The position numbers and the translations under genes are program-made. A stretch of 64,000 nucleotides of DNA from Flaccisagitta enflata. Taxonomy: Eukaryota > Chaetognatha > Sagittoidea > Aphragmophora. Below, in pieces: positions 20,758 through 32,831 of the stretch. The notes beneath the pieces are model-generated. The model saw only the letters and a list, made by a program, of their open reading frames with translations, made no database searches and had not been told where the DNA came from. The number at the start of each line of letters is the position of its first letter. Positions within the stretch are counted from its first letter, which is position 1. Location of the stretch: positions 3,596,001 to 3,660,000 of the forward strand of contig OZ231127.1 in the NCBI GenBank assembly GCA_965153355.1, in the 5' to 3' direction.

Positions 20758-21345
20758 GCGTTAGTCGCGCTCCAGATTGGCAACCAATGGGGCATATTTC
20801 CGCTCTTTATACTCGTGATCCTTCTCAATATTTCTTTCCCAAGGGCACGTCAACTCTAACAGCGCGATAACACGGCTGTTTTCATCAATAACAAAGATGT
20901 CAGAACATAAGGATGTGGATAAAACATGGGGAGGAATAACACCCATGAGGGCTTTGAAACCATGTAGGTCGTAATAGAGACTAGCCATTGCGTAACATGA
21001 TTTATGAAAATGAAACAATAGTCTTAAGAACTGAATCATGGCGCCAGGTAAAACGCCCTTGCTCTAAAGCACATGAACAGTTTGAGAGTTTGAGAGGATG
21101 TGTGCCAGCGTTTGGATATTACCACAAAATCCACATCTATCACGCGTTTTCCCCAGCGCTTCAGATTATCAGCTGAGGGCAAGGTATTTATACCGGCATT
21201 TATGGCAAACTTCAAAACACCTTGTGGGACATCCCACATAAAACTCTTCCAAGTTATACAACTCTGCTCTTCCAAGTGCAACGCCAGATAACCACCTTGC
21301 ATTATATACTGCCCCACACGTTCTCTCCAAAAATCACTCACCCTC
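20758..21345 (-). pseudogene. Non-LTR retrotransposon C-terminus with CCHC finger and PD-(D/E)XK-type endonuclease, frameshifted
   Basis: Read on the minus strand in three frames the product shows RVGQYIMQGGYLALHLEEQS, FAINAGINTLPSADNLKRWG, then CGFCGNIQTLAHILSN (a CCHC-like finger whose last Cys is replaced), FTWRHDSVL, and finally FVIDENSRVIALLELTCPWE and a K..KY.PL motif. The order of finger then '..LTCPWE.. .... ..K..KY' matches the C-terminal part of LINEs that use a restriction-like endonuclease (R2/NeSL type). At least three frameshifts break it. The reverse transcriptase part is absent. Confidence 0.75.
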
Positions 21346-21810
21346 TGCTTTATACCCCTCTGAATTTTCCCTTAGAGAACATTTCTGGAGGACATGTCTG
21401 CATTTGATGGCCGAGCCACACTTGGCAGAACATCCTCATTCGGATCAGAAATTGAACTCTGAACTCTGGACTTGTAAAAAATCATCATATTTGATTTTGT
21501 CAACTGCAGCCTGTGCATTGTTCCTTAAAAGTAGCACATGGTCAGTCAGTCTGTCACGTTGAGCCCTGAGGTCTGTGATATACTCCTCAGATGTAAGATG
21601 CTTCCGCTTACACCCTTTCACGTCCCCATTGGGATGCTCATGGGAAAGTTTTGTACATGTTGAACAACGATAAGATGATGACATTGAATTGTTGCCCACT
21701 AAACTGCTTGCCTCATCCACCAAATTGTTCACTTCTTTGATCAAACTTTTAATCACATCTGACACTTTTATAACAATCACTGTCTCTCCACCACCATCAA
21801 CCTCAGCCAT
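21346..21810 (-). pseudogene. N-terminal or linker part of the same decayed non-LTR element
   Basis: A 121-codon frame starting MAEVDGGGETVIVIKVSDVI contains CSTCTKLSHEHPNGDVKGCK and a predicted helical segment. It runs into two stops and then CSAKCGSAIKCRHVLQKCS in the same frame, a Cys-rich cluster. It joins the C-terminal fragment without any RT motif, so this copy is probably an internally deleted derivative (inference). Confidence 0.5.
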
Positions 21811-22839
21811 TTTGACGAGTAGGTCGATGAGTATGTTGGTTGATGAGCAGTCAGAGATGAATCATGTTGACAGATGTTTCTAGATGACCAAAATGAAAAG
21901 ATTAGATAAGGTAATATCTGTGTTAACCCCTGATAACACATACCTATCATTTTCACCCACCTGGAAGGAAGTATGAAGAAGTAGAGGTGGGAAATGATGC
22001 AGATGAGATGGTGTTACAGATGGCTATCCAGATAGTAGTGCAGATAGATGAAAGTAATCCGTTTGGAATTTTGAAGGGATGATGAATTTTCAATCAATGA
22101 ATTGATAAATCCAATTGTTTGATAATTGTTTGGTAAATCAATCCAATTTTTGAAAAATATATTGCCTGTCCTCCCGAGGAAATTGGGTGGTCATAATTTT
22201 CAAAACAAATTTTTGAGATGAGAGAAAGTAAGATTCCATTTTAAGTGAAAGTCTTTTTTCTGATGAAATTTTCAATGTTGAAAAAAAAACTGAGTGGTGG
22301 GGTGTGGAAAAAAATCCAAGTAGATGCCGCCAAGTACCAAATAGGACGAGAGGTCCTATCCGGTCAAGGCTGAATAGCTGATCCTTGATTTTCTTATCGG
22401 ATTAATCATTAGTGATGATAATTAAGAGAGAGAAAGAAATTGGCTGAAAGAAACTGGCTATAATCCAGACTGAAGAGCGAGAGGCAGAGGGAATTGGAAA
22501 TGATAATAATATCCAAAGGTCAGAACCGAATGGTTCTTCACTGACTGGATTTATAGATTGACATTTAGCTTTGATGAGTTTTGCATACTGCAGTACTCAT
22601 CCTAGACGTTTGTCATCATAGTTTTGAGGATATTTCCTTAACAAAATACAAAAAGTACTATTTGGCAGAAGTCAGCCAGCAAATGATGAAAACGTTGTTG
22701 TGAAATAAAAAGTTGAATACTAATTGAGAGCAGTAACATAACTTCCATGAGCTTATGACAAATAGTGCAAACAGATTGATTTGAAACAAGGCCAACACCT
22801 TTAAGTGGCGTGCGGGACCAAAATATTTTTATTGACCTG

Positions 22840-23000
22840 ACTCCATCAGTTTCAGTTAAAGCCTTAAAACCCACCAGTTTCAATTCAAGACCACCAGTTT
22901 CAATTCAAGCCCACCAGTTTCAATTCATGCCCAACATTTTCAACTCATGCCCACCTGTTTCAATTCAAGTCTTAAAACCTACAGTACCATAGGAGCAATG
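22840..23000 (+). repeat. About 28-bp minisatellite, CCACCAGTTTCAATTCAAG type, first block
   Basis: About five units occur. A GGCGTGCGGGAC...ATTGACCT leader precedes the block here and at 46560, linking this minisatellite to a family H-related carrier. Confidence 0.8.
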
Positions 23001-23146
23001 AGAACCTCAGATGGAGGATCATTTCCTGCTTCACTATTTTAATGAAGTAGCTTCAATTATGGTTTTTCTGAAAGCTGATAGGCAAGAGCTTTGAGTGAAT
23101 ATAGTTTTATTCCTCTAGCTTTAACTGTTGACCAAAAAGAAAAAAA

Positions 23147-23241
23147 GTGCAGCACCACTCGGGATTTGAACCTGTGACACTGAAGAGAGAGATTTCAACT
23201 TTCTCAAGTTCATCACTCTATCAGCAGAGTTATCGCGCCAC
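23147..23241 (-). tRNA. tRNA-like sequence, probably a SINE head or tRNA pseudogene
   Basis: On the minus strand GGCGCGATAACTCTGCTGAT is an A-box/D-arm-like block and GGTTCAAATCC a perfect T-loop/B-box. The sequence ends GGTGCTGCAC followed by a T-run (TTTTTTTC), a pol III terminator. The acceptor ends do not pair well and the middle is longer than in a normal tRNA, so a functional tRNA is unlikely. Confidence 0.5.
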
Positions 23242-23339
23242 ATGTAATTTAAGGAAATCAATTGGCGGTTTTGTTATGAATCAAATGGTTTGAAATTTTG
23301 TGTTCACTCAATACCTTGGACCATCAGCTTTCAGAAAAA

Positions 23340-23730
23340 CCTTTCAGAAAAACCTTAAAATCCACCAGTTTTAATTCAAGCCATGAAACCCGCCAGTATC
23401 AGTTCCAACGCTGAAACCTACCAGTTTTGTTTCAAACCTTGAAACCCACCAGTTCCAAATCAAGCCTTGAAAGTTGAAACCCACCAGTTTCAATTTTTGC
23501 CTTGAATCCCACCAGTTGCAGTTCCAGCCCTGAAACCCACCAGTTTCAATTCAAGCCTCAAATCCCACCAGTTTCAAATCAAGCCTTTAATCACACAAGT
23601 TTTAAATCAAAGCTTGAAACCAACCAGTTTCAATTTCAACCTTGAAATTGAGTAGTTTCAATTCAAGCCTTGAAACCCACCAGTTTCTTTTCAAGCTTTT
23701 AAACCCGCCAGTTTCAAATCCTGGGTAAGT
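23340..23730 (+). repeat. 28-bp minisatellite, second block
   Basis: About 13 degenerate units of CCTTGAAACCCACCAGTTTC + AATTCAAG occur. Related units are at 46600-46865. Confidence 0.85.
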
Positions 23731-24286
23731 TGAACAAAGATCATGTAATTATTTAGCCCTACCATCTTGGCGGAAAGAAACATGATGTTTGCTTTAAGTA
23801 GCATCCACTTTAGAAGAGTGCAGCTCTTAAATGAATTAAGCTACAGATTTTAACTTGGTCTCATTTTGAAGATTTGACTTGGACCTTTGAAATGGGACCA
23901 ATCGGGGGTTTATAGCTGCATTTGTTTAGGAGCAGTGCTCCTCCAAAGATGATATTGTTTTTAGCAACTGTTGCGTTTCTTTCCACTGTTATAAAAACAT
24001 GAAATTCATCAAAGTCTTTTATATGTTTACCTCTCATGACTAGACTGAATAATTTTCTGTGAGCAGTCTTATGTACGATTATAATATGTTTAAAACTTAA
24101 TACAGATATCTTAAATAAGTAAAACCGCTCGGCGATCATTCATCCCCGCGCAGTTTGCATTTTTGTTAGCTGAACTTATGCGATTGATATGAGACAAACA
24201 CTTTGGCAGAGATAACATGCAGCCATGATTTAAGAAAAAGCTGTACTTTTCTCTCAGATTTGATTCTCTCAGTCATGATTAATCAA

Positions 24287-24463
24287 AACAAGGCCAGATA
24301 CAGAGCAACCCAGTCGTGGGCGGTTGAGCAGGAGCAGTAATGCGAAAAACGGTCAGAATTCAAAAATGTGACGGACGGACCAACATACCGACATAGTGAC
24401 AAACCAACCGACCTGCCAACCAACCAACATGGCAAGGTGTAGTCGTGTGTCCGCGACTTAAAT
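24287..24463 (+). mobile_element. Family H element, GTCGCGG subfamily
   Basis: AACAAGGCCAGATACAGAGC ... CAGTCGTGGGCGGTTGAGCA ... AATTCAAAAATGTGACGGAC ... GTCGTGTGTCCGCGACTTAA. It provides an uninterrupted version of the site into which a second H element has inserted at 29693. Confidence 0.8.
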
Positions 24464-24599
24464 ATTCACAACTAATAGAGTTTCAATGACAGAATCATGA
24501 GATTTAAAACATCCCATGATCCCAACATAGCGCCTACCCATAAAAAAACATCCCATGATCCTACCATAGCGCCTACCCATGAAAAAAATCATGTTCATA

Positions 24600-24881
24600 G
24601 AACAAAGAGAGGGGAATCTAGTTCAAAGTCAAAGCTAGAGCATCAAAAACTCCTCATTCTGGCAACCATTTTTACAATGATTGATTCATTTTTTGGAGAA
24701 ATATATCTAAACTTGGGAAAAGAGTCAAAATTGCCTTTTAAACTGATACCGCAAAATGAACCTCATACCCTCTCATCTCTGCGACGCTATCAAGTATAAA
24801 TAAATGAAGATAGAAACATGCAGATTGCCCCACTAGTTAGCTCTTAAGCTCTTGTTTCATAATCTCACGGATTTTTCGTCC
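24600..24881 (-). repeat. Decayed single arm of the 1437-2946 foldback
   Basis: CATCAAAAACTCCTCATTCTGG, CCTCATACCCTCTCATCTCTG and TTAGCTCTTAAGCTCTTGTT match the foldback arm sequence. A family G element follows directly. Confidence 0.65.
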
Positions 24882-25657
24882 TTTTTTGGGCAGCGGCTCC
24901 GAAGGAGACGAAGTCCTGTAGAACACAGGGGGAATCTGTCCGTCCATCCATCCGTCCGATCGTCCGTCCGTTCACCCCCCCCCCGCCCCACCCTCGGCTT
25001 TGTCTTCTTTGGGGCCCAAATCCAAACTGTATGGCCAAAATCCAAGCAAAATGGTCCAAATACACCCAAAATTGGCCAAAAGGCAAAAAGGCCTAAGACC
25101 AGGTAAATGGGCCTTATCTAGCTAGAAAACCTGAATTCTGGCCTGAGTTCTATCATCTTGGCCCCTTAAACTTAGATTCTGGCTCCAAAAACCCACATCC
25201 AAGCCTTAGAGACCCAGATCCTGACCTATGGGACCCAGATTCTGACCTCCAAGACCTAGGTGCTGGCCCAAAAGACCTAAATCCTAGCCTCAGAGGACCA
25301 AATCCTGACCTCAGAAACTGAAATCCTGGCCTTCTGAGACTGAAGATAATGGGTCTCTGAGACCCAGATTCTGGCTTCAGAGACCCAGATCCCAGCCTTC
25401 TTCTGCCTCAACTTAACCTACAAACTATACAAAATGGTAGTGGCACCATTGTCCATTCTAAGCCTTTGTCAGGTCTCCTGATATTCAATGAATGAAATGA
25501 ACAGCATCCCGTGACAAAAGGAAGGTAAACAGATGGACGGACAAAAATGATAATATATTTGACAGATTCCTGTGTTCTACAGGACTTCATCCCTCGGGGC
25601 CACTGCCCTGCCTCTTCTCTCAACCTTCATCACTCACTACTCCAGCAGGGCACGGGT
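24882..25657 (+). mobile_element. Family G element, near-duplicate of 4675-5453
   Basis: TTTTTTGGGCAGCGGCTCC, TGTAGAACACAGGGGGAATC, (GTCC)n and then the same long internal sequence as at 4860-5180 (for example TTCTATCATCTTGGCCCC). The inverted block and the hairpin complete it. The final GTACCGCTGACCA is replaced by unrelated sequence. Confidence 0.8.
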
Positions 25658-26397
25658 TTCTTTATGATGTCTCTTTTGCAACTGGGTACGGTTGAGGACC
25701 GGAGCGGTGGAGATATCGAAGGTAGGTCATCATTTCCCGCAAAATGAATGGAAAACGCGAGAGTGCCGCTAAGAGACTCGCCGCACTGTGGGTTGAAACA
25801 CTTTGGGCTTAGACACTTCACTGTAGGTTGGATCGTTATGAGTTCAAATGCAAGGTTGGAGCAACACCAGTTTCTATCATATTCATAAAATATATAGATT
25901 TGCCAAAGATTTGATTGAAATTTATCAAATTACTGGATTCCACTAATATTTCTATTCCCGATAACAAATCAAACAAATATCGCCGAAGCAATGATCCAGA
26001 AGCTATACTAATCATTTATAAAAAAAAAAATCAAAAGAAAAAATCAACATATTTACCATTGGCCTGACGATCAAATCAATAAGAAACTACAATGTATCCC
26101 ATGCGTTTATTTGTTCTTGTTCGTCCCAACGTGGCTATTGCAAAACCATCTGCAGAGTTGACCATAAGCTGTTATGGCTTTGGTTTGGACAACCACCGAA
26201 ATTTGGATGACCCTCGAAATTTTCGCGGGAGGAATTCGTTCCCAATTTCCGATTCTTTACTCTATTTATTTTGTCTTTATTGTTTCTTTTTTTTCCCATA
26301 CCAGCATTTCATGTTTCATGTTTTCCACATTCAGAGCTAGAAACAGTCTCATGACGAGAAAGGTTTTCCTCGCAGCACAGCTCTTCGCAGGAATGGG

Positions 26398-26570
<173 letters not shown>

Positions 26571-26604
26571 CGTTTATCCTCAACAAGTTTATAATCATCC
26601 AACA

Positions 26605-26815
<211 letters not shown>

Positions 26816-26891
26816 ATCGTTGTCCTCTTCCTCTCATCACTAACGTCGTCTTTTCGTAACTGATCTTATTTTGTTCTTTCCGTTGGAATAG

Positions 26892-27122
<231 letters not shown>

Positions 27123-27300
27123 CAACTACGTTCTAGGATTGGGATACCAGTAATGGCGGCTGTCGCCGTAAGGAAAAAAGCGTTGTTCACATTTCACCAA
27201 GCTTTTATCTTCAGTCACTGCAACTCGTTTTATTCATTGGATCAAATTAAGAGCATTTGTATGTATTGGTTGCACTGAAAATCAGAGAAAAGTAGGACTG

Positions 27301-28290
27301 AGCCAAATGAGCTAGATGAGCTAGAATATTCAAAATCACCCACCAGACAACCAGCTATGCTTACTATCTAGAACATATGTATATCGACAGGCATTTAAAG
27401 CAATAACTCTTTAAAGAATAAAAAAATTACATAAAAATCAGTGAGATTCGGAAACTACTTCGAATTTCTGACCAAATGGCGCTAATCGCATCCTTTTAGC
27501 TCAAGCCGTTTAGAAATGACAAGCAAAACAAGATTGATACTCCAATCAAAAAATATGTAAAAATTGCATCTAGTTTCTTTACAAGTCACTAAGTCTCTTT
27601 TCAGATAGATTGGAAGTTTTTTCCACCCTATTTTTTGTCCTCATTACAGCGCCCAACACCTTTGTTGCATTTTCTTGGTTGATTTCAACCTCTCTTAGTC
27701 ATTAGGATTGCAACTGAAGCAAAAGGGAGAACATAGCATACACTTGGGAATTTTTTTGAATAAGATTTTATGAGGGAGAGTAATCATGCATTTATTCTCA
27801 GCATTTTTGTAAAAATGCTTAGAAAATCTATATACAGTTTGTTGTTGAACGCCAAAGATGTAATATTAAGTATCTATCATATTTTGGAGGTTTTTTTATG
27901 ATTCCCATACTGATAGATTATTCAATCCCTATACTGTCGATATACTTATGTTCTAGATAGTAATGACATGCTTTCTTGTATTTATATGCTTAAATCAAAG
28001 CATTTATTTATCTGTTTTAAAATAATAAAAAAACAATCTAAATGAGCTAAATGAGCTAGAATACTTAAAAACACCGTCACAGATGAGCAGCTCTGCTCAC
28101 TGAAATGCTTTTTTATATTTGCTTGCTTAAACATTCATCAATATATTTGCTCATTTATCATATTTGAAGTCAGAAAAAAATTAAAAAAAGACTGAGCTAA
28201 ATGAGCTAAAATGCTCAAAATCACCCTCGCACATAAGCAGCTTTGCTCTTAAACATGTTTTCTTGTATTTGCATGCTTAACCAAACTTAG
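27301..28290 (+). repeat. Three degenerate tandem copies of a unit of about 150 bp
   Basis: GAGCTAGAATATTCAAAATC (27319), its relatives at 28045 and 28205, and a following CAGCTCTGCT...ATGCTTTCTTGTATTTG block repeat three times. The first copy is split by the MITE at 27364. Confidence 0.7.
27364..27960 (+). mobile_element. 597-bp MITE with TA duplication
   Basis: The ends CTATCTAGAACATATGTATA and, inversely, CTATCTAGAACATAAGTATA are flanked by TA (27362-27363, 27961-27962). The host unit's other copies (CAGCTCTGCTCACTGAAATG at 28088; CAGCTTTGCT... at 28240) show the site without the element. Confidence 0.85.
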
Positions 28291-28299
28291 CTACACTCC

Positions 28300-28848
28300 T
28301 AATGATCGTACACAAAATCATAAAAAAAAAAAATTCAATTTGAATTTTTCGTAAATAAATCTTTAAAAATTCATAACGCGAAAAATATTTGTCCTAGAGA
28401 CTTTTGCTTGGCGCCAAATGAAAGAGAATTATCAGATTTACTTTCCCTATCAATTTCGTCCGAGGGTGCAATTGGTCGGTGGAGATTCACAACTTCCTAA
28501 TAAGAAAATGAAAACCTTGTTTCTCTCGAATATGTCAAAAAGTTGAAGATTGACTTCGACTTTTTTCCCGATAATTGGGGATACATCACGCATCCCAGGA
28601 ACAAATCCTAGGTGGAAAAAAAGGCCAAGTATTGTGAACCCCCTACAATAAATTAGGCATTTCACTGGCTTTAAGTCTGACGTAGGAACCGTAAGAAAAA
28701 TGCGATGAGCAGAGATATACAATTTATTAGGTAAAAATTTAAACTATTCTAGCTAGTCAACTAGTGGAAATTGTAGTTAGTTAACTATTAACTAGTTAAT
28801 TTGAAATTCTTAACTATTGCGAGTTTAACTTCTTGCTTGCTCGCTAGT

Positions 28849-28884
<36 letters not shown>

Positions 28885-29430
28885 ATTCTTGCTTTCTTTC
28901 TTCCTTTCTTTCTTTTCCACAATGGAATTAGATGCCCCCTTTATATCGCCCTTTCATAATATTGACATGGTCGGTTTGACACTAGAATGTTATAAAATGC
29001 CCGAGTTTTGATCCAATCAACACGGTAACAAAACCGCTCCCTCTTGCGTTTAAAAGGTCAATTGAAACTCTTTGTTCAATTTCTCCTTCCTTTAAAGTTC
29101 AAAATCAATTTCCTCTTGTAACTATATATCTAATGACTAACATTGAAAGAACATTATTTCTATTCAAAGTAAAAAAACAGGTTTTCAATCTGGAACATTA
29201 CTTTCTTTGTTAGTCTGAAACTCCTTGCGCGACTAAAACTCTTTTTTTTCTCAGTATTTTATATCAATTAGTTGAATAACTCGACGTCTTGACTCCTGTT
29301 AAATAACCCTTTTTCCTTAAAAGTAGTTTACTTTTTTTGGGCGATTCACCATCGGGCAAACCAAATCAGATACCCCCTCAGGCTCACATCGGTGTGAAGT
29401 TTAAAACACCCAAACGAACAAATACAAACG
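28300..29430. other. Gene-free stretch with a short (GCTT)n tract
   Basis: A GCTT tract lies at 28838-28886. Otherwise the DNA is AT-rich and I see no exon or element ends in it. Confidence 0.6.
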
Positions 29431-29432
29431 CA

Positions 29433-29552
<120 letters not shown>

Positions 29553-29617
29553 GAGGCGCATGAAGCAAATTGAGAGAGAGAAAAGAAAACTGAAATGAGG
29601 AGAGAGAAGGAACTGAA

Positions 29618-29847
29618 AACAAGGCCGGACACACGGCAATCCAGTCGCGGATGGTTGGGCAGGAGCAGTAATGCGAAAACTGCTCAGAGTTCAACAAGGC
29701 CGGATACACGGCCAATACCAGTTGGACAAAGCCTCTTATAGAGTTGCGTGTCCGCAACTAAAAATATGATGGACGGACAAACGGACCGACATAACGACCT
29801 ACCGACCGACACGGCAAGGTGTAGAGTCTCGTGTCCGCGACTAAAAA
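29618..29847 (+). mobile_element. Family H element, GTCGCGG subfamily, split by another H element
   Basis: The host starts AACAAGGCCGGACACACGGC and ends CTCGTGTCCGCGACTAAAAA. Its CAGAGTTC is separated from TATGATGGACGGAC by the inner element (29693-29765). In the uninterrupted copy (24287) the same site reads AATTCAAAAATGTGACGG. Confidence 0.85.
29693..29765 (+). mobile_element. Minimal 73-bp family H element nested in another H element
   Basis: AACAAGGCCGGATACACGGC, CAATACCAGTTGG, then directly ACAAAGCCTCTTATAGAG and the hairpin GTTGCGTGTCCGCAAC with CTAAAAA. It lacks any (GTCN)n tract. It is the shortest copy seen and defines the two ends. Confidence 0.8.
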
Positions 29848-29891
29848 CGAAAGCAATCTTACGATTTTTTTCCGGTCGGCCGGTATTCTTA

Positions 29892-30108
29892 GGAACAAGG
29901 CCGGATACAAGGCTACCCCGGTCGCGTGCGGGTGGGCAGGAGCCATAACTGAGGTCACTCCATCATTTGGGCAGGAGCATTGAGGCCAAAACCCGCAAAA
30001 AAAAACAAAAAAAAAAAATAAAGTGTGACGGACCGACGGACCGACGGAAAGACGGACCGACGGACCGACAAAGCGGGGTGTAGAGACGCATAGCACGCGA
30101 CTAAAAAC
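29892..30108 (+). mobile_element. Family H element, GTCGCGTGC subfamily
   Basis: GAACAAGGCCGGATACAAGG, GTCGCGTGCGGGTGGGCAGG, GGACCGACGGACCGACGG and the end AGACGCATAGCACGCGACTA. The 5' GTCGCGTGC pairs with GCACGCGAC. Confidence 0.8.
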
Positions 30109-30299
30109 TAATTTGTACAACGATGTTAATCAAAATCTGCTGAGCAGGATATAGATTCTCAGCTGATAGGTGAAACCCACTGTTTTTGGCTTTAGCGTGA
30201 AGTGATTACTGAGTATCTGAAGGTTCTGTAACTGTAGGCAGCAATTTTTTGCTGTAAATGATTTCTTTAACAAAAAATTTAGAAAATGAAAAAAATTAA

Positions 30300-30594
30300 G
30301 AATACCCGACTTAGAATGACTTAAAAAAACAAAAACTACAAAAGCAAATAAAATGACTTAAAGTGACTTTGAATGACTCAGAATGACTTGAGATAACCTA
30401 GAATGACTTGAGATGACTTAAAATGACTTAAATTGACTTAAAATGATGGAAAATGACAAAAACTACAAAGGAGCAAAATAGACTTAGAGTGACTTAATGA
30501 CTTAGAATGACTTGAAATAATAAAAAGATAAAAAAAGTTGAAAGGGGACAGACCAACAAAGTAGTATATAGAGTCGCGTGCACGCGAATGAAAA
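30300..30594 (+). repeat. Degenerate AATGACTTAA decamer array ending in a family H 3' end
   Basis: About 20 AATGACTT-type units occur. They are followed by GGGGACAGACCAACAAAGTA and GTCGCGTGCACGCGAATGAA, an H 3' hairpin. Confidence 0.75.
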
Positions 30595-30769
30595 GAAAGT
30601 TTTTGGAGATTTACTACTTTTAGTAATTCCAAAAGATGATACCTGATTGCTACAACACAATCTAACACTATTTAAAACTATAACATACTGTTTTATTGCT
30701 TTGTGGGGAAGAAAATCGGAAAAAATGAATGATTCTCTGCACGATTTTGTTTTTCTTTCCGAATCCTCC

Positions 30770-30925
30770 GCCAGAGCGAAGCTTTAATTCGAATAGCCTC
30801 GGGCCGTAATACATTAAACCCAGCCAACCCTTAGCCCTGAAGCTAACCCTGTCCCTAACCCTAACCCTAAAACTATGCCCAACCCTAGCCCAAACCCTGA
30901 ACCCACCCCTAACCCTTGTTTAAAC
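30770..30925 (-). repeat. Inverted copy of the telomere-like block at 5483
   Basis: CCGCCAGAGCGAAGCTTTAA, CCCAGCCAACCCTTAGCCCT and (CCCTAA)n match 5575-5640 and 5483-5570 in inverse orientation, including non-telomeric flank. Confidence 0.8.
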
Positions 30926-31268
30926 AAGGTCAAAACCTATAAGTCGCGTGCAAGACTTACAGACTAAGAATGACTTAGACTGACTTAGAATGACTTAGGA
31001 CTAAAAATGACTAAAAAACCTAATGACCAAAAATGACTTGAAATAACTTAAAATGACTTAAAATGACTTGAAATGACTTAGAATCACTCAAAAGGACTTA
31101 GAATAACTATTTATGACTTCAAATGACTTAAAATGACCACAGCGTTGACGTCAAAGTACAAAATAGTAAAGTGTGACGGACGGACAGACCAACGGACCGA
31201 CAGATAGCCCGACGGACTGACGGACCGACAAAGCGGGGTGTAGAGTCGCGTGCACGCGACGAAAAACC
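30926..31268 (+). mobile_element. Family H element with internal AATGACTTAA array
   Basis: AACAAGGTCAAAACCTATAA, AGTCGCGTGCAAGACT, about 18 decamer units, GTGTGACGGACGGACAGACC and GTCGCGTGCACGCGAC. This is the decamer-carrying subfamily. Confidence 0.8.
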
Positions 31269-31497
31269 GCTTAAAAAGTTTTAAAAACAAAAGATCACAG
31301 ATTGTACAATTTACCAGAAAGTCTAGATTTTGTTATGCGACGCAACATATTGTAGGGAGAAAAATCAAAGGTGGGGGGGGGGGGAAAGAAATCAAAAGCC
31401 ACTCAATTATATACCCCCTGATTTAGAGTTAGCGAAGGTTGTAGCTCATTCTCAGACAATTTCTATACGTCTATCTCATGATGTGTGATGGCTTTTT

Positions 31498-31822
31498 AGT
31501 CGCGTGCTACGCGACTCTACACCCCGCTTTGTCGGTCCGTTGGTCCGTCCGTCCGTTGGTCCGTCCGTCCATCCGTTTGTCACACTTTACTTTTTTATGG
31601 TACTTTAAGTCATTTTTAGTCATTCCAAGTCACTCTAAGTCATTCATAGTCATTCTAAGTCATTCTAAGTCATATTATGCTACATTGAGTCACTTCAGTC
31701 AATTTGTTGAATTTGGTCGTTTAAATCATTTTTAGTCTTTTTAAGTCATCTTAAGTCATTCTAAGTTCACTTGAATCATTTTAAGTCATCTTAAGCTATT
31801 TGTGTCCCGCACGCGACTTAAC
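31498..31822 (-). mobile_element. Family H element with decamer array, inverse
   Basis: TTTTTAGTCGCGTGCTACGC, ACACCCCGCTTTGTCGGTCC, a (GTCC)n tract, AGTCATTCTAAGTCATTC units and CCGCACGCGACTTAAC. The GGCCTTGTT end is missing or decayed. Confidence 0.8.
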
Positions 31823-32061
31823 AGTAAATAATACAGCACCACTCACCAGGCGTGAAAATCTTCCGAGACGCACAATTTTCTCTCATCCAGTTTCCGACAA
31901 TCTCAGGGGTGAAACTGAGCCCTCCATTTCCTCTGCCTTTGATTTTCATCTCCAAAAGGCACAACGCACCGAGTAGGTTCAAATTGTGTTGAATCGTGGT
32001 GTACTAATTATGTTTCATGTTTTGGTATTGCCAAAAACAATAATACCTTTAAATTTTCTTT

Positions 32062-32273
32062 TTAGTCGCGTGCACACGACTCTACACCCCGCTTTGTCCG
32101 TCCTTCCGTTGGTTGGTTGGTCAGTCGGCCGGTTGGTCCCCATTTTACTTTTTTTGTGAATTTTATTTCTTTAAGTCATTTTGTCTTTTTAAACTGAGTC
32201 ATTTTAAGTCATTCTAAGTCATCTGTAAGTCTCGCACGCGACCTATAGATGTTGGCCTTGTTTTCTCGTTCTC
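32062..32273 (-). mobile_element. Family H element with short decamer array, inverse
   Basis: TTTTTAGTCGCGTGCACACG ... AAGTCATTTTGTC-type units ... TCTCGCACGCGACCTATAGATG, ending TTGGCCTTGTTTT. Confidence 0.85.
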
Positions 32274-32363
32274 TCTCCTTACACTCGCTACCCAATCCTA
32301 AAATGCTTTACAATTACATGCATTAAAATAGAATCGACAGACCCATGCCGCTTTTATGACTGT

Positions 32364-32366
<3 letters not shown>

Positions 32367-32426
<60 letters not shown>

Positions 32427-32460
32427 GTCTCTCTCTCTCTCTCTCTCTCTGTCTCTGTCT
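32367..32460 (+). repeat. (CT)n microsatellite
   Basis: CT units have GTCTCT interruptions and lead directly into an inverse H element. Confidence 0.95.
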
Positions 32461-32584
32461 AGGTGCGACAAAGCACCTCTATAACTGGCTCTGTCCGTTG
32501 GTCGGTTGGTTGGTCGGTCTGTCTGTAACGCATTCGTTCGACAATTCACACGTCGCACCTTATTGGCCTTCTTGGCCTTGTTCT
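32461..32584 (-). mobile_element. Family H element, GGTGC subfamily, inverse
   Basis: AGGTGCGACAAAGCACCTCT, GTTGGTCGGTTGGTTGGTCG, then CACGTCGCACCTTATTGGCC and GGCCTTGTT. The internal GTCGCACC pairs with the terminal GGTGCGAC. Confidence 0.85.
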
Positions 32585-32831
32585 CTACTTTTTTTCTTCT
32601 TTTCTTTCTTTCTTGTCTTACCTTTTCTCTCTTTCACCTTTTCTCTCTTTCTTCCCTTCCTTTTCTTTTTCATCGTTTCCTTCCGACGAGCTTCCTTGTC
32701 TTCCGAAAATATGCACGCTTGTTAACAGTACTTGGGTGTAAATGGGGAAGCTTACATGAACACTATTCTAGTAGGAAGATAGTTCTTGAATTTTGATCGC
32801 AACATTTCCAATAGGATATGTCAATCGACGA

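Noticed and set aside
25657-25720. Microexon with donor ATCGAAG|GTAGGT
   Set aside because: The donor is good, but the acceptor is weak and the peptide is too short to link to either gene.
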